A DNA stretch of 64,000 nt from Dentipellis sp. KUC8613 (lineage: Eukaryota; Basidiomycota; Agaricomycetes; Russulales; Hericiaceae), in the NCBI GenBank assembly GCA_002286715.1, contig NSJX01000024.1:62001-126000 (forward strand), in the 5' to 3' direction. This document shows positions 12,093-24,414 of this stretch, piece by piece. A model generated the notes under the pieces. It made no database searches and had not been told where the DNA came from. It worked only from the letters and a program-made list of their open reading frames with translations. The translations under genes and the position numbers were made by a program. Every line of letters starts with the position of its first letter. The first letter of the stretch is position 1.

Positions 12093-13492
12093 ATGTCACA
12101 CCGTGCTTATATGGCCATGGTTGATCCTGAATTCGCCCAGGCGGCTGCAGCGATGCCGGCGAGAGCTGCGGTAGAAGATGTCACTGTTCAACGACAACAG
12201 TTCCAGGGCTTTGTCGATCTCATGAACGCGAAGACAAAGTCATCTCTTCCGCCAGGTAAGCAGATGTATCCTCCGACATATAACAATGGCCTTAGCCATC
12301 TAGTGATGGAGTACCGTCTCGAGAACCACAAGGTGCCCGTTGATGGTGGCGATATCAATGTCCGATGCTTCATTCCGACATCTCAAGTAGAAAACAATCA
12401 CCCTTTGCTTGTCTGGTATCATGGGGGAGGTACGTCAAGCTTTCAAGTATGACATTCCGTTGCTGACACTCTTTGAAGGTTGGTGTGTCGGAACCTCAGA
12501 CATCGATGATCACTTTCTCCGCCACGTTTGTGTCACAAAGCAAGTGAGCATCGTCAGTGTGGATTACAGGTCTGTACAGGAAAGCTTTGTACATTGACAC
12601 CCCTGAATTGTTTACTGCTCTCCGACAAGATTGGCACCGGAGCATCCATATCCAACACCAAACAATGACTGCTACTACGCGCTCAAATGGGTAGATTGTA
12701 TCCTTTCTGGATCAACATGCTGTTGACCGCACATTATCTTCTCAGGCCGCTGAAAACGCTGAGATTTTGAATGTATCGCTAACGACGGGGTTTATCGTGG
12801 CTGGTATCTCCTCTGGTGGAAATGCTGCTGTGATCGTCGCCCGTCGTGCCGCGAGCGATCCGTATTTCTCCACCCGCCCTTTGACAGGCCAAATTCTCCA
12901 GGTTCCTGTGATCTTCCATTCTTCGGGCATTTCAGAACAGTAGGTCGGCTGAACTGTCTTCAGACTCGCCAGTCGTTCATAAGACCATCCTCCCAATGTA
13001 GATGGAAATCGGAGATCCTTTCCAGGACGGAATTTACCAATGACCCGTTCCTTAGCCAAAGATCAATCCAAAGAGTGGAAAGTAGGTTGGCCTACATGGT
13101 TCCTTTCAAGACAGCAATCACTCATCAGCCTAACCTAGGGTTGTATCAAGCAGATACTCATGATCCAGATGCATGGCCGCTCTTGCAGCCGAGTCACGGG
13201 CAACTGCCGCCAACGGTAATCCAGATATGCGGACGGGACCCTCTTCGGGACGAGAATTTTCTTTTTGAACGCGAACTCAGGCAAGCAGGCGTACAGACCA
13301 GACTTTACAAGTAAGTGTGACGCCCATACGTTGCCAAAGACCATATACTGATTGTTATCTTTGTCCAGGTACCCTGGTGTACCGCATGGGTTCCACGTCT
13401 TCTTCCCAGGGCTCAAACTTGCGAAGCGTTTCCATGAGGAATTTCATGAAAGCATTCGTTGGTTGTCAGACGGTGCTCGTGATCAGTCGTAA
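12093..13492 (+). CDS. Alpha/beta hydrolase-3 esterase (HSL family), copy 1
   Basis: Probable carboxylesterase or lipase of the hormone-sensitive-lipase group; the substrate cannot be read from sequence. After an N-terminal cap region (MSHRAYMAMVDPEFAQ), exon joining gives the oxyanion-hole motif WYHGGG, then VSIVSVDYR-LAPEHPYPTP, typical of this family. The nucleophile elbow is GISSGG, with the serine third. The acid is in GRDPLRDE, and the histidine in GVPHGFH near the C-terminus. All catalytic residues are therefore present. About 345 residues and six introns. No signal peptide. Followed 463 bases downstream by a same-strand paralogue with matching intron positions. The stop TAA is at 13490-13492. 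Confidence 0.88.
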
Positions 13493-13955
13493 TTCACCTT
13501 CCGTGGATGGTGTCTTGTCAATGATAGCTTCTGAATCCTTCAGGCAGACGGTTCAAGTCAGCTGCTCAGTGCAGATTGTTCGTTGACTCAAAAACGACCT
13601 CGGTACAGTCCGAGCTGTCGGAAAATCTGGCCTGACATCCCAGGGTGGTCCCACTGGATCGCACACTATCACTATCAGGGTCCGTTCATGGTTCTGCAAA
13701 ATGTGGGGATTACGACCCATGATGCCTTCGAACCCATAAACGGTCGGAATTGGCGTCAACTTTGTTTCGTAAGCTATAGGCTCCCGGTACTGTACCTCAT
13801 ATGAATCACCGGTCACCGGTCATTGGCAGAAAGTCGTGAAACATCACTTGAACTCGGGACCAAATTGATTACAGCAGGTCAGCGACCACCTCACATATAA
13901 GGCTGTCGTATTTTCCCAACGACCAACATCACTGACACAACTTGCCTTCCGAAAT
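13493..13955. other. Intergenic spacer between tandem esterases
   Basis: 463 bases with no supported gene. It presumably carries the 3' UTR of copy 1 and the promoter of copy 2. A TATA-like acatataagg occurs near 13892, about 60 bases before the copy 2 ATG. Confidence 0.4.
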
Positions 13956-15339
13956 ATGTCGCAGTACGCCCATCTGTCTACCCCAGATCCGGAGATCCTT
14001 CAGGGCCTTGCCGCCCTTCCAAAGTTTGAGCCTCCGAAGGACATTGCAAGCGTAAGGGAGCAAATGGAAATGCTGGCAGCTCGGAACAATGAATTGTTCA
14101 AACATCAGCTGCCGGATGGTGAGAGAAATGGCTTTCCATCGTTGTTCCTGCTCACCGTATGTCACAGCATCTTTATACCGTGTCGAGGACCACGTCGTAC
14201 CGGTCGACGGTGGTCAAATCCGGGTACAATGCACGATCCCGACAGCGAAAGCTAGAGAAGACACGACATATCCTCTTCTCGTATATTTCCATTCCGGAGG
14301 TGAGTCTACCTGCTGTCGGGGCGGAAATGAAGACCCACATGGATATTCATGTACATTGCGTAGGGTGGAGCTCTGGTACCATCGCTCAAGACGAGCGATT
14401 GCTTCGGAATACATGCGTATCGAAGCAGATTACTACTGTGGCTGTCGAATACCGGTAAGTCACCTCGGTTTTCAACGATGCAGGGGACTGAAGCTTTGTC
14501 TTTGAAGGCTGGCGCCTGAGCATCCGTACCCTACCCAACTCAACGATAGCTTTGCTGCGCTCAAATGGGTGAGTGGGCAGTCGAGAACGCTTTCCTTGGA
14601 TGGGTGTCGAACAACCCATGCTGTAGGCTGCCGAGAATACCGCCATCCTCAATGTTTCTCTGTCGAAAGGCTTTATCGTCGCCGGCCAATCTGCGGGCGG
14701 TGAAATCACAGGAATACTCACGCATCGCGCACGAGACGATTCGTTCTTCCACGACAAACCATTGACTGGTCAAATTCTCGAGGTGCCGGCGATCATCCAC
14801 CCGCTTGGCTACCCAGAGCAGTGAGTCCGGAGCCATGTCGTATTCGCGTATATCTTCACCTGGGGCTGATGTATCTACAGATACAAAGACGAACTGCTAT
14901 CAACGGAGCAGAATAAGGATAGCCCTTTCCTATCCAGAGAGCAGATGACCGCATTCCTCAGTATGCCTCGTACCCTTCGTGCGATACGCAGTGTCTTACG
15001 TTAGTTGCAGGTGTATATGGGGCCAGCCCGACCGACGTTGAGGCATGGCCGTTGCTTCAGAAGAGCCACGAAGGCTTGCCGCCCGCGGTACTCCATATCT
15101 GTGGCATGGATCCCCTCCGCGACGACGGCATTCTGTATAACAAAGTATTAAAAGAAGCCGGCGTCAAGACAAAATTCCATATGTGCGCGAATCTCCCGCT
15201 TCTTTTGCTCGCTTTCCCTAAAGTTGCTATGTACGACAGGTATCCCGGTGCCCCACATATATTCCAACTGGTGCTCCCTCAACTCGAGATTTCTAAACGA
15301 TACCTAGATGATTTCAGCACAGGACTTCAGTCCCAGTGA
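13956..15339 (+). CDS. Alpha/beta hydrolase-3 esterase (HSL family), copy 2
   Basis: Paralogue of the upstream gene with the same fold and the same order of exons. Starts MSQYAHLSTPDPEILQG. The N-terminal block DHVVPVDGGQIRVQC aligns with HKVPVDGGDINVRC of copy 1. The nucleophile elbow is GQSAGG, the acid is in GMDPLRDDG, and the histidine in GAPHIFQ. The oxyanion motif reads YFHSGG where copy 1 has WYHGGG, so one glycine of the HGGG motif is replaced by serine. This may change activity, though some HSL members tolerate it. Identity to copy 1 is clear but only moderate, so the duplication is not recent. About 330 residues. Stop at 15337-15339. Confidence 0.86.
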
Positions 15340-17070
15340 AAACACCGTCAAATGTGGACGGTTGGGAGCGAATTATGTACTAGCCGACAAATGAGAAAGC
15401 ATGGGCTCGTATGATGCCCACGTGAAAGCAGACGCCATCAAACTAGACTTACTTTTTGGTTTGTAAGACTCTGGAACGGGGAGGTTTCGGGATTTGCCGC
15501 CCTGTCCGAGTCTTCCAGTCTGCTGCCTTGTCAAATATTGTATCTTCCTTCCGACATACGCTGCTGTCAGCCTTTGCGGGATAGCCCATACATACGCAAT
15601 ATCCAGATGGATCCCCAGTCGCCAATCGCAGGGCACCCCCAACACCACCATCGTATATGGCCAGCGCGCCGGACATCGACAAAGACGATACGGCATCCGT
15701 GCGCTGGAGGGTATGCCCGAGCGCGTGCGTGGGATGGACAGCCGCCTTGCGACGGCGTGCGCTGTACCGTTGTAGAAGAGTCGGAAATGGGCTTTGAGAC
15801 ACCTATGAGCGTAGGTGATCAAATTTAATGGTACGTCTCTGCACCTCGTGTGTGTCGAACTTATGTCCGCGCACTACTGTATACAGATGTCTTCGGCCCC
15901 GTCATGAGCGAGGTCGGGCTGAGGCTGCCTGCGTATGGATTAGCTGAAGGGTCGGGCTCTCGGCGAGCAAGTAGAAGTGCGGCGTCCGCTCAGACCAACT
16001 CATATCGAGCCTAGGGAGTGTGAATATGTGCTCGAGCACGCGCCGCACTGCTCGCAAGGTATTCTAGGTGCGCATAGATTTTGAGCGCGTGCGTCGCACG
16101 CCGCACACGACGAAGCTGCGCTCGAAGCCGCTCTCATAGGCTTCCTTGTAGAGCAGGCTCAGTGACTCAAATTTGCGGCTTCGCCTGCGTGATGCGTCAA
16201 GCGTATTGGGTGGTCCGGGTTTTCCTTCCCTTCCCCCTCCGCTCGTGCGCATGCCTACATTTGTGTGATGGACGCTAAGGAAATCCAGAGCTTATACCTC
16301 GACCACCCGCCTTTGGCCTATGGTGCCTTCATTCCGGTCTGCCCGTCGTATGCCGCGCTAGGGCGACAGTTGCAGAGCTGCTTCCCACAGGCATATTCCC
16401 TGTGAGTCCCGCTAAGGCTTTCCCTGGCCATCTCTTGACGGTGAATTAACTACAGTAGTACGTTGTATTGTAATTATATGAAATGATACCATTGATAACA
16501 CTGATTGAATATGCTATCGTCTGTATGAGCTGGGATCCGATACCAAATGATCATGAAGATGATTTCCGTCGCATGAGAGAACATGGGGATGAATGCATCA
16601 ATTTTATTTGTACAGATACGACGCGGCGCGCTGTGATGCAATTTTTGTCTCAAAATATCGCATGGACGCGACTCGCTTCGCATCACAGCGCATATACTTA
16701 TTCCTTCGCTCCCATCCGTCCACATTTGACGGTGTTTTCACTGGGCTTCAGTGGTTGTTGGATGGCGCCCCGGCGTGAGCTGCCCCTGATCACAGTTAGC
16801 GACAAGACCGAGGATCGACAGACAATTAATACAATGAATTTGTAGTTGACTACTGTGACAATGTACTACTGGAATGATTATGATTTGGGTTGGTATGAAT
16901 AGAACGTCCGCTGGTCGTCAACAAAAGACTCGATGAAAAGAAGCATCATTAATGGCGTACAGAGTTTTATGAAAGAGCACAAACAGACTGCGTGAACAGC
17001 CTATAGAATCAGAAATTGAATGTTGGAACGTGGGCGCGAAGAGCATTGTCACCAAAAGCAAGTCGAAACA
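15340..17070. other. 1.7 kb intergenic region, no supported gene
   Basis: Convergent space between esterase copy 2 (+) and the F-box gene (-). It has several overlapping frames of 60-150 codons on both strands (for example 15373-15822 minus) and a 44-codon plus frame at 16268-16402 that begins MDAKEIQSLYLDHPPLAYGA. None gives a known domain. The composition of the stretch near 16070-16250 on the minus strand looks mildly coding, so a gene relic is possible. Confidence 0.35.
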
Positions 17071-19851
17071 TCAAAGGGAGCCCGCCACCAAGCCCAAGAG
17101 AGCGGTACTGAAGATAGGGAAGTCCGGGAAGCCTTCTTCGTCATCCATGTCGTCGTCATCACCGAACTCGTCTTCATCTTCGTCGTCGAAGCCCCCGCCG
17201 AACCAGAAGCCAAGTCCGCCATCTTCCTCGGAGTCTTCGGACATGTCATAGGTAGTGAAGGACGGAAACCGTTGATAAAAGCGTGGGTTCCAGAAGAAAT
17301 CTTCACTCTCCCGAGGCTCTTCGATTGAATGACTGGTGCAAGCAGATCAGCCTAGTCGATGTCTCAAGAGCAGTGATACTTACACGTCGTGCACGTGCAA
17401 AATTGCTTCACTGCGAGCCAGCCAATGTGAAAGCGACTTATGACGTTCGATGTGGACAGAGCAGTGACTGCAACCCCAACGCGGCTCGATAGCGGTTGGA
17501 CTACTGCCTTCGCGAGCCTTGGCGTCCTGGGTTTCCTCATCCGAGAGCGTCGCCCATTTAGCCTCGCCATGGTTGCTGTCGGGGCCATATAGGATGTGCT
17601 CGATCTGTTCGAGGCACGAAATCAGGATTTAAATCGCTGGTATGGTCCGAACAACATACACATGCGCGCCACGACATGGCCTTTCTCCTTGGAAGGGCAG
17701 GATAATTGTAGAATAGCTCGTATGCTGGCTGAGCAGGGCAGTTCAAGCACACGAACCGGGGGTCCAAACGATCCAGCTCGTCTGGGGTGGCCGTCGAAGG
17801 ATCAAGATGCAACAAGTTTAGGAGCTCGCGAACACCTTGAGACCCTTTTTCGCTGAAAAGAGGCAACGCAGGGGTGTTGTCTCGTGGTGGTTCGGTGAGA
17901 AAATTGCAACGATGAGCTAGCGCTTCTGAGCCGACAAGGATCTGTGCATTGAAGCCGCCAAATCCTCCGTAGCGACGGCAGGTGAAACCAATGTTGCACG
18001 TAAAAACCGATACCGCTTGCTCGAGTCGATCGGTCGGAAGAGCGGCCTCGGCTTTGACAGTGCTGGAACTCGCCGTTGGTACCTCTTCCGGAGGCAATCT
18101 CGACAATAATGTGGTTTTCCTCTCCTGGGTCCAAGCCTCCAATTGAGGCATCATGTTTGGTATGATGTTTGTCAGAGTCTGTCGCAATTCTTGAGTAACG
18201 ATGGTATCCTCCTCAATTGCAGCAGCAATATTATCCAATTGGAGCACATCGCGCTCAGAGGGCAAGTACGGGACCGTCTTTGGGGGACGCGTCTTGAGAA
18301 ATTCGATGTAGAGCTCGGCGACAAGGTCTTCTCGAGATTTCCTGCGACGATTCCTTTCAGCTGTAAGCCTATCGGCCCGAGCCTTGTCCAAGCATGGTTG
18401 GAGAATGGGCCAAATACGCGCCCAGACTACGGCACAGAGATCATTAGGCCAAAGCTCATGGAAAATGTGAGGCGTCTTACCTCTGGCGGACATCGGCTTT
18501 CCGGATTTAATTTCTCGATGTGCTCGAATGCGACTGACATCAGCTTTGGTGTAACCCAATTCTAGACATCGAGCTTCGATACTGTGATGTTCAATGAGCG
18601 AAATGTCAGAGAATTAAAGGGTGGATAGACTCACTCTGCGTAGCGCTTGTCCTTGATGGACTGCAACTCAAGAAACCGTTCATCTTCTTTCTTACTGATC
18701 CATTGCTGGCATTTAGCAGTGTGCTAAAAAGGAATTAGCAAAGAGGACAAAAATTGAAAACAAAATACGAACTTCTTTCCTTTCCTCCAACTCTTTCTTC
18801 TTTAACTGAGTAAACTCGTGTATGACTTTGTCATAGTCTTCAGGGTTTCCCTGCTCACATCTTTCCTCAAGTGCTTTGATGTCTTTTTGCAAGCGCTCGA
18901 TATCTTCGTCCCACCAGTGACGGGCATACCAGGAACGTCCACGAATTTTTGGACCCTCTGAAATTCGATCAGTCATCCTTTTTCTGAGACGCATGCAGAT
19001 GGGGTACAATTACCCGTTGTGTAAGGCAAAAGCTCAAGCACGCAGCTGGGAACGCCGGGATAACGCACTTGGATCTCGTGTGAACTCGATATAAGACTAG
19101 AGGGGGCATCAGCCAAAGACCTGTTTGAGACCTGCGAATACTCACTGATTCGTAAGGCAAGCATTGCAGGCGCGCCGGCGAAGCATAAAAAGAACCTTAT
19201 TCACGGGCTTTGCACCGCACGTCTATGATTGTCGACTGTGTGAGTGACTCAAGGGTGGAGGGCATTTGTTGGGTCACTGACATGACAAAACGAGCCTCCG
19301 AAAAGAAGATTAGCCCAGGCGGGCTCAGACATATCTTTGGGGCATGTTGGAGTGCCAGGGATATGGGAGTATGATCCCTTCCATAAGAAGGTTGAGCGAC
19401 GAGAGAGTAGCACTTGGCGGAAAGCCTTGGTTACTCGGCTGAGCTGAACGAGATCGGCAGGTAGGAGGTGGCTAAATATCTGGACATAGCATACATTATA
19501 TTGTAGGGTCGAGGACGGAGACAGGGCGGTCACTGACCTCGAAGAGGATATCCAAAGGCAATGTAGGCAACCTACTGAGACGGCCTTGCTTCCTCTTCGA
19601 CAAGCCGCTGGGAATTCTGGGCTTCCTGGTACTGGACTTCCTAGCCCTCTTTGCCGGACGGAGTTCAGATGGATCTAAGGGGTCATGAATACAAGCAAAG
19701 GCGAAGGGGCGCCGCCGACAGGAGCCAACGGATGCTGCTATTAGCACTCACCAGGATGAATTGGATCGTCTTCATCGCTGCCAGGATCCGCGAGCTTTGG
19801 AGGGGGCGGGGGCGGCAGCCTACCGGTTCTACTGCGCGTAGTTGCGGGCAT
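17071..19851 (-). CDS. F-box protein with acidic C-terminal tail
   Basis: Likely substrate receptor of an SCF-type ubiquitin ligase. After a basic N-terminus (MPATTRSRTGR, later KRARKSSTRKPRI) the F-box spans LPTLPLDILFE-IFSHLLPADLVQLSRVTK across an intron. Next comes RSTFLWKGSYSH, then Cys-containing (CNAC) and coiled-coil segments (DIERLQKDIKALEERCEQG). A long central domain without a named family follows. The C-terminus has a C..C/H cluster (RWGCSHCSVHIERHKSLSHW), then a very acidic, Gly/Phe-rich tail with long Asp/Glu runs at about 17110-17240. Joining an intron near 17600-17660 moves the frame into this tail, so the gene ends at the TGA at 17071-17073 and not at the earlier in-frame stop near 17558. 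This matches a basidiomycete family of F-box proteins. About 690 residues and nine introns. Diverges from SMD3 with 148 bases between the starts. Confidence 0.8.
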
Positions 19852-19999
19852 GTGGTGTAGAGTAGGAGGAGGAAGCGGAAGGGCGGGACGCGCCGCCTGA
19901 ATACGACATTGCTTTCTATATCTACGCGTCTTTCCCACGCCCTCTGCCACATTCCATTGCCATTTTATTCCGCCGGCCACCCCCATTATCCCCTCAATC

Positions 20000-20603
20000 A
20001 TGAGTTCTGGCCTCGGTGTCCCCGTAAAACTACTCCACGAGTCTCTCGGCCATATCATCACGGTTGAGCTCAAAACAGGCCAACTTTACCGCGGAAAATT
20101 AGCAGAGGGTACGTACCCAACATGGCTTAATCCTCGTATTCTACTTACCCTTCCTGCTCTCAGCGGAGGATAATCTCAACATCTCTCTCAAAGACATCAC
20201 CGTCACCGGACGTGATGGCCGTGTGTCACAACTAGACCAAGTATACATAAGGGGAAGTATGGTCCGATTCTTCATCGTTCCAGATATGTTGCAGAATGCA
20301 CCCATGTATGTCTCGCTCGATCGTCTCCCCGCGTCTCTGCTTAGATCGATGTCTTCGCAGGTTCAAGCGAGTGGGCCCTAACGCCATGAGGGGAAGGGGT
20401 ATTGGTACGGCTCGTGGACGGGCTACGATTATGCGTGGTACGTACTATTCGGCTTTGGGTATCAACGTTTGGTTGTTTACCCGCCGTGTTTCCTTTAGCG
20501 AATGGTATGTCAATCTTGTCTCAGACGGCTCTAACACATACTGATCTCCGCAACAGCTCGCCGTGGGCGCGGTGTCCCTGCCGCAAGAGGTATCAGGCGG
20601 TGA
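20000..20603 (+). CDS. SMD3: Small nuclear ribonucleoprotein Sm D3
   Basis: Core Sm protein of the spliceosomal U snRNPs; part of the heptameric ring on the Sm site. The sequence starts [20 protein letters not shown], followed by the Sm1 motif [14 protein letters not shown]. The Sm2 motif is [18 protein letters not shown]. The tail carries RG-type repeats ([17 protein letters not shown], then [15 protein letters not shown]), expected targets of arginine methylation. About 125 residues, normal for the family. Introns fall after KLAE, within the NAPM/FKR region, and before the last exon. The stop TGA is at 20601-20603. Confidence 0.95.
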
Positions 20604-20954
20604 AATCCGTCGTCTTTGTAGCGTGTTCGGTTATCTCAAAAGTTCGTTGTTTTCATGTCTGTATAATGTTTTGTACGTCGCCAATATTCAGTGTGACTCC
20701 CTGCGACCCTACCATTTCTGCGCTGTCTGGCTGCTGTTGTATCCGTCAACGTTATCATGAAGGGTCCTTTGGTTGCAGTAGAGAAATACCATCTGGCCGA
20801 ATATTCTGTACTATGTTTTGAAAGCCAGCGTTTGTTTGAAATCAATGCTGTTGCCAAACAACTGGATCGAGTAAAGGTCAGCGGTAAGCTCAGCCCGCAA
20901 TTACCGCGCCGTCCCTGTCGCGTCGGCAGCATTCATTACTCGTACGCTTTGCCA
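20604..20954. other. Intergenic region SMD3-COG2
   Basis: 351 bases between two plus-strand genes. It contains the COG2 promoter and SMD3 3' UTR by position. No separate gene is supported. Confidence 0.4.
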
Positions 20955-23900
20955 ATGGATCTCCAAAGCCCTCCTGCAACGACCAGCCAGTCAACGGATC
21001 CTTTTCAACTCGAGCGTCTTGCGGAGGAGCTCGCCGTCCGAGAGTCATCACATCCCATTTCACCGCCCTCACAACAATTCACGGACCCGGACGATACAGA
21101 CCTGCCAGCTCATGAACTCCCATTATATACACCTCTCACCCACCACAATCCGTTTTTCACTGCAGAAACATTTAATGTTGAAGACTTTCTGTTGTCGCGC
21201 TCTCATACGTCACTTCCGGACTTGCGTTCTGAGCTGCGGGACTATCTTGGGAGCCTCAAGGAGGAGCTCGTGAAGCTCATCAACGACGACTATGAGGCTT
21301 TCATCAGCCTGAGTACGGATCTGAGGGGCGAGGGTACTAGGTTGGATCAGTTGAAGGCGCCTTTGGGAGGCCTGAAGTCACAAATCCTTGTACGTTGTTA
21401 TAATATTTGCTGGCGTTACTAATTTTGAACTCTGTGGACTGTGTGAGCCAGGAATCGCGCGAGGAATTGAATTCTCTTCAAGAAGCGATCCAAACAAAGC
21501 TGAAAAAACGTGCAGCTCTTCGAGATGAGAAGGTATATACAACTTTTGTCGGTGCTATCGGGATTTTTACCCTTCGATTCGACTTCATAGGCCTTCTTGC
21601 ATCTTCTTCTCAAAATATCAGAGTCAATCACTCGTCTCGAATCCCTCCTTCTCATCACAACACCGGGTGAGGCGTCTCCGGAACTCAAGAACATGTCACT
21701 CTCGAAATCTCTTAGCGGAACGGAGGACGAGAGCCATGATGAGAGGTGAACCAACAGGGTCAATCCTTCACGCTACTATTGCTCACTGTACTACAGGTTG
21801 CGGGGAAATCGCGCGAAGCATCTTGCCCGTGTAGCAGCAGAATATACTCAGCTTCTCTACCACGCAAAGAAAGCAAACAGCGAGCAACACTCTGCTTTCG
21901 TAGACGAAATGCAATGGGTTTGTGAGCTATTTCTTCCTCTGAACCCTATGTCATTCTCACTATCATTTTCCCTGCTTGACAGCGCATCGACCGTGTCAAA
22001 TCTACAATATCGTCTGATCTTGACCACCTTTTCTCAAGCACTGTCATCTCCTTGACAGACACTAAAGGTAGCAAGCTCACAGAGGTCGAGAAGACAAAGC
22101 ACATGGCAGACATGGCCGAATGTCTTCGGACATACGATGTCCTGGGCCTCTGGCGCGATGCGGAGGACGTCTTGCGACGCGACCTTGTCCGAGAGTTCGT
22201 AAAAAAGGTTTGTCCTTCGTCGATAGAAGTGTCTAGTTACTTACCTTCCCGAACTTGAACAGGCAATATACCCCGGCGCACTCTCTGCCCCGCGTTCACC
22301 TCTACTTCCTCATACACCTCTGCCAGTTCGCGGGCTCTCACCAGCACCCGTCACAGCGTCCTTCCTGCCACCTCGCACACCTTACACCCCCTTCACCGCA
22401 TTTGCGTCTAAGCAAAACCCCTTCGAGGGCGCCATCAACTCTTCATCTGCGTATCTCCTCGATGATACGGGTAATCCACTCGCGGGTCTATACAATGCCA
22501 TCCTGAAATTCGTTGACCGCGATCTCAAGCGAATCATGGAGGTCGCCGAAAAGGTCTCCATCAAAGCAATTGGCCCTAAGCCATCAGAAGCGCCGTCAGC
22601 GAAGGCAGAGAGCGCGAATCCAAGGTACGGATCAACATTCGAAATCATGGCCAATGTGGTTTGGGCAGAGATTGGACGTGCTATAATGGATGAACTGGGG
22701 GCTGTCGTCTTTGCCGCAGGTAAACCTGACGATTTCCGCAAGGTAAAGTCCATCATTCAAGCCTCTTACCCTGAGGCACTACTTGAATGCTATGGTGCTG
22801 ATCCAATCTGTAGAACCATGAAACCACGCAGGCATTCATTCGGTCTTTGCAGTATCTTGCGCCCTCTGCTCGAGCCGTGGAAGCGATGACGTCACATCCT
22901 GTTTTCACTGCATTTGAACGACGATGGCAACTACCAGTGTATTTCCAACTACGATGGAAGGAAATCGTGACGAAAGTAGAGGATGCACTAGCAACGAATA
23001 AACTTGAGCCTAATGCAAGCAAAGGTAGTTCAAAGAACATTCGGCACTCGGGCTTCATTAACATGTGTTCCAGGCGTCCCACCGTTCGCGACTTCCCAAG
23101 GAGCTGCCGTGTGGACTGCAATCGGCACTTGCTGGAACGGAGACGTCTTCGTTCCACAACTGAGCCATCGATTCTGGAAGCTAACCCTCCAGCTAATCAG
23201 TCGCTATAGAACATGGCTAGAGAGCTGCTTGCCTCGGCTCGACGCGCTACCCAAGGCAGTCGCAACTGACAAGGTATGTTTATCGAATCCTTACATATAT
23301 ACGCTCTTATATGTATGCGATACAGACCCCCGCCACAAGCGCTCCATCACTCAGCCGTGCGGCGACCCCAAATCCACCCGTAGATGGGAGCATGACGGAG
23401 AGCGCACCCGGCGACGACACATCACTGAGACAATTCGCAGCAGCGATCACCGATATCAAGGCGCTTGAGTCGTCTGTGACTACGATATGGAGCCATGAGA
23501 TCAGCATGATGCTGCCGACCTCACTTGAAGATACTGACAGCGACCACATCAGTCCCGAGGGTGATTTCGCTCCCTATCTCGATGTTTTCTAGGCTAACTT
23601 TTGCCCCTCCAGATGCACTGAAACACGCGCTAGCATCACTCACGTCGCTTATCCCACCCATGTCGAACCAGATCGTGGCAATTCTGTCGCGGCGTGCATG
23701 CGAGCCATTGACATCGGTCCGGTCGATTCCGTCACAATTCCGGGCCATGTCGAACAAACGACCCCCGACGGAACCGAGTTACTTTGTGGCGTCCATCCTT
23801 CGTCCAGTCCAGACATTCTTCGCGATCGGCGCCAATGACGGGCCTGGGGTAGCAATGAAGGCCGAATACCTGAAAGCATACTCCGAGGAAGTCTTCGAGA

Positions 23901-24237
23901 ACGTGGTGCAACGGTATGTCTATTCGCTCTTAGGAAAGTTGCTGCGACATTCATGACTTGATCTCTGCATAGGTACATCATCTACCTTGCCCACATGAAG
24001 AAGACCGAAGAATCTCTACGACGCCTGAAGAAGCCGACGTTCTCGCTCTTCGGGAACTCTAGCGCCGCCAATGACGATCGAGACGAAGAGCGGATTCGTA
24101 CACAGATGGCATTGGATGTGGAAGCGTTTGGAAAGGACGCGGAAAAGCTAGGGGTGGATGTGAAGCAAAGCGCAAGCTTCAAGACACTCAATGACATGGT
24201 GCGGGCGAGTTTGAAGGAAGGTGCGTCGACAACGTGA
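20955..24237 (+). CDS. COG2: Conserved oligomeric Golgi complex subunit 2
   Basis: Subunit of the COG tether, lobe A, which guides retrograde vesicles within the Golgi. The N-terminal COG2 block is clear: FNVEDFLLSRSHTSLPDLRS, then LRDYLGSLKEELVKLINDDY and FISLSTDLRGEGTRLDQL. Coiled coil follows (SREELNSLQEAIQTKLKKRA). The C-terminal domain is carried by several exons between about 22.3 and 24.2 kb, for example KFVDRDLKRIMEVAEKVSIK and FEIMANVVWAEIGRAIMDEL. Near the end comes KKTEESLRRLKKPTFSLFG, and the protein ends with KTLNDMVRASLKEGASTT. Roughly 850-900 residues and at least eight introns. The ATG at 20955 is the first in frame before the conserved block. It converges on VPS8, with 177 bases between the stops. 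Confidence 0.9.
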
Positions 24238-24414
24238 TGACCCCGTTGATCACATCGGCCGACACTGTCGACGGCTGCTCGATACGGAGCCGTGAGCCTA
24301 TTGCATTTTCAACACGATATCGCATATAATCAAGTACCTGGAATCTCCATCCAGATCGACATATATGCATAACATTAAATAATCCATTAGCATAAGCAGA
24401 AACATAAGTGCGCC

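Noticed and set aside
15373..15822. 149-codon minus frame after esterase copy 2
   Set aside because: Overlaps other equally long frames on both strands, with no domain and no family resemblance.
17558..17640. Ending the F-box gene at the in-frame stop near 17558
   Set aside because: An adjacent GT..AG pair joins the exon to a frame with a clear Cys/His cluster and acidic tail; the early end is an unspliced read-through.
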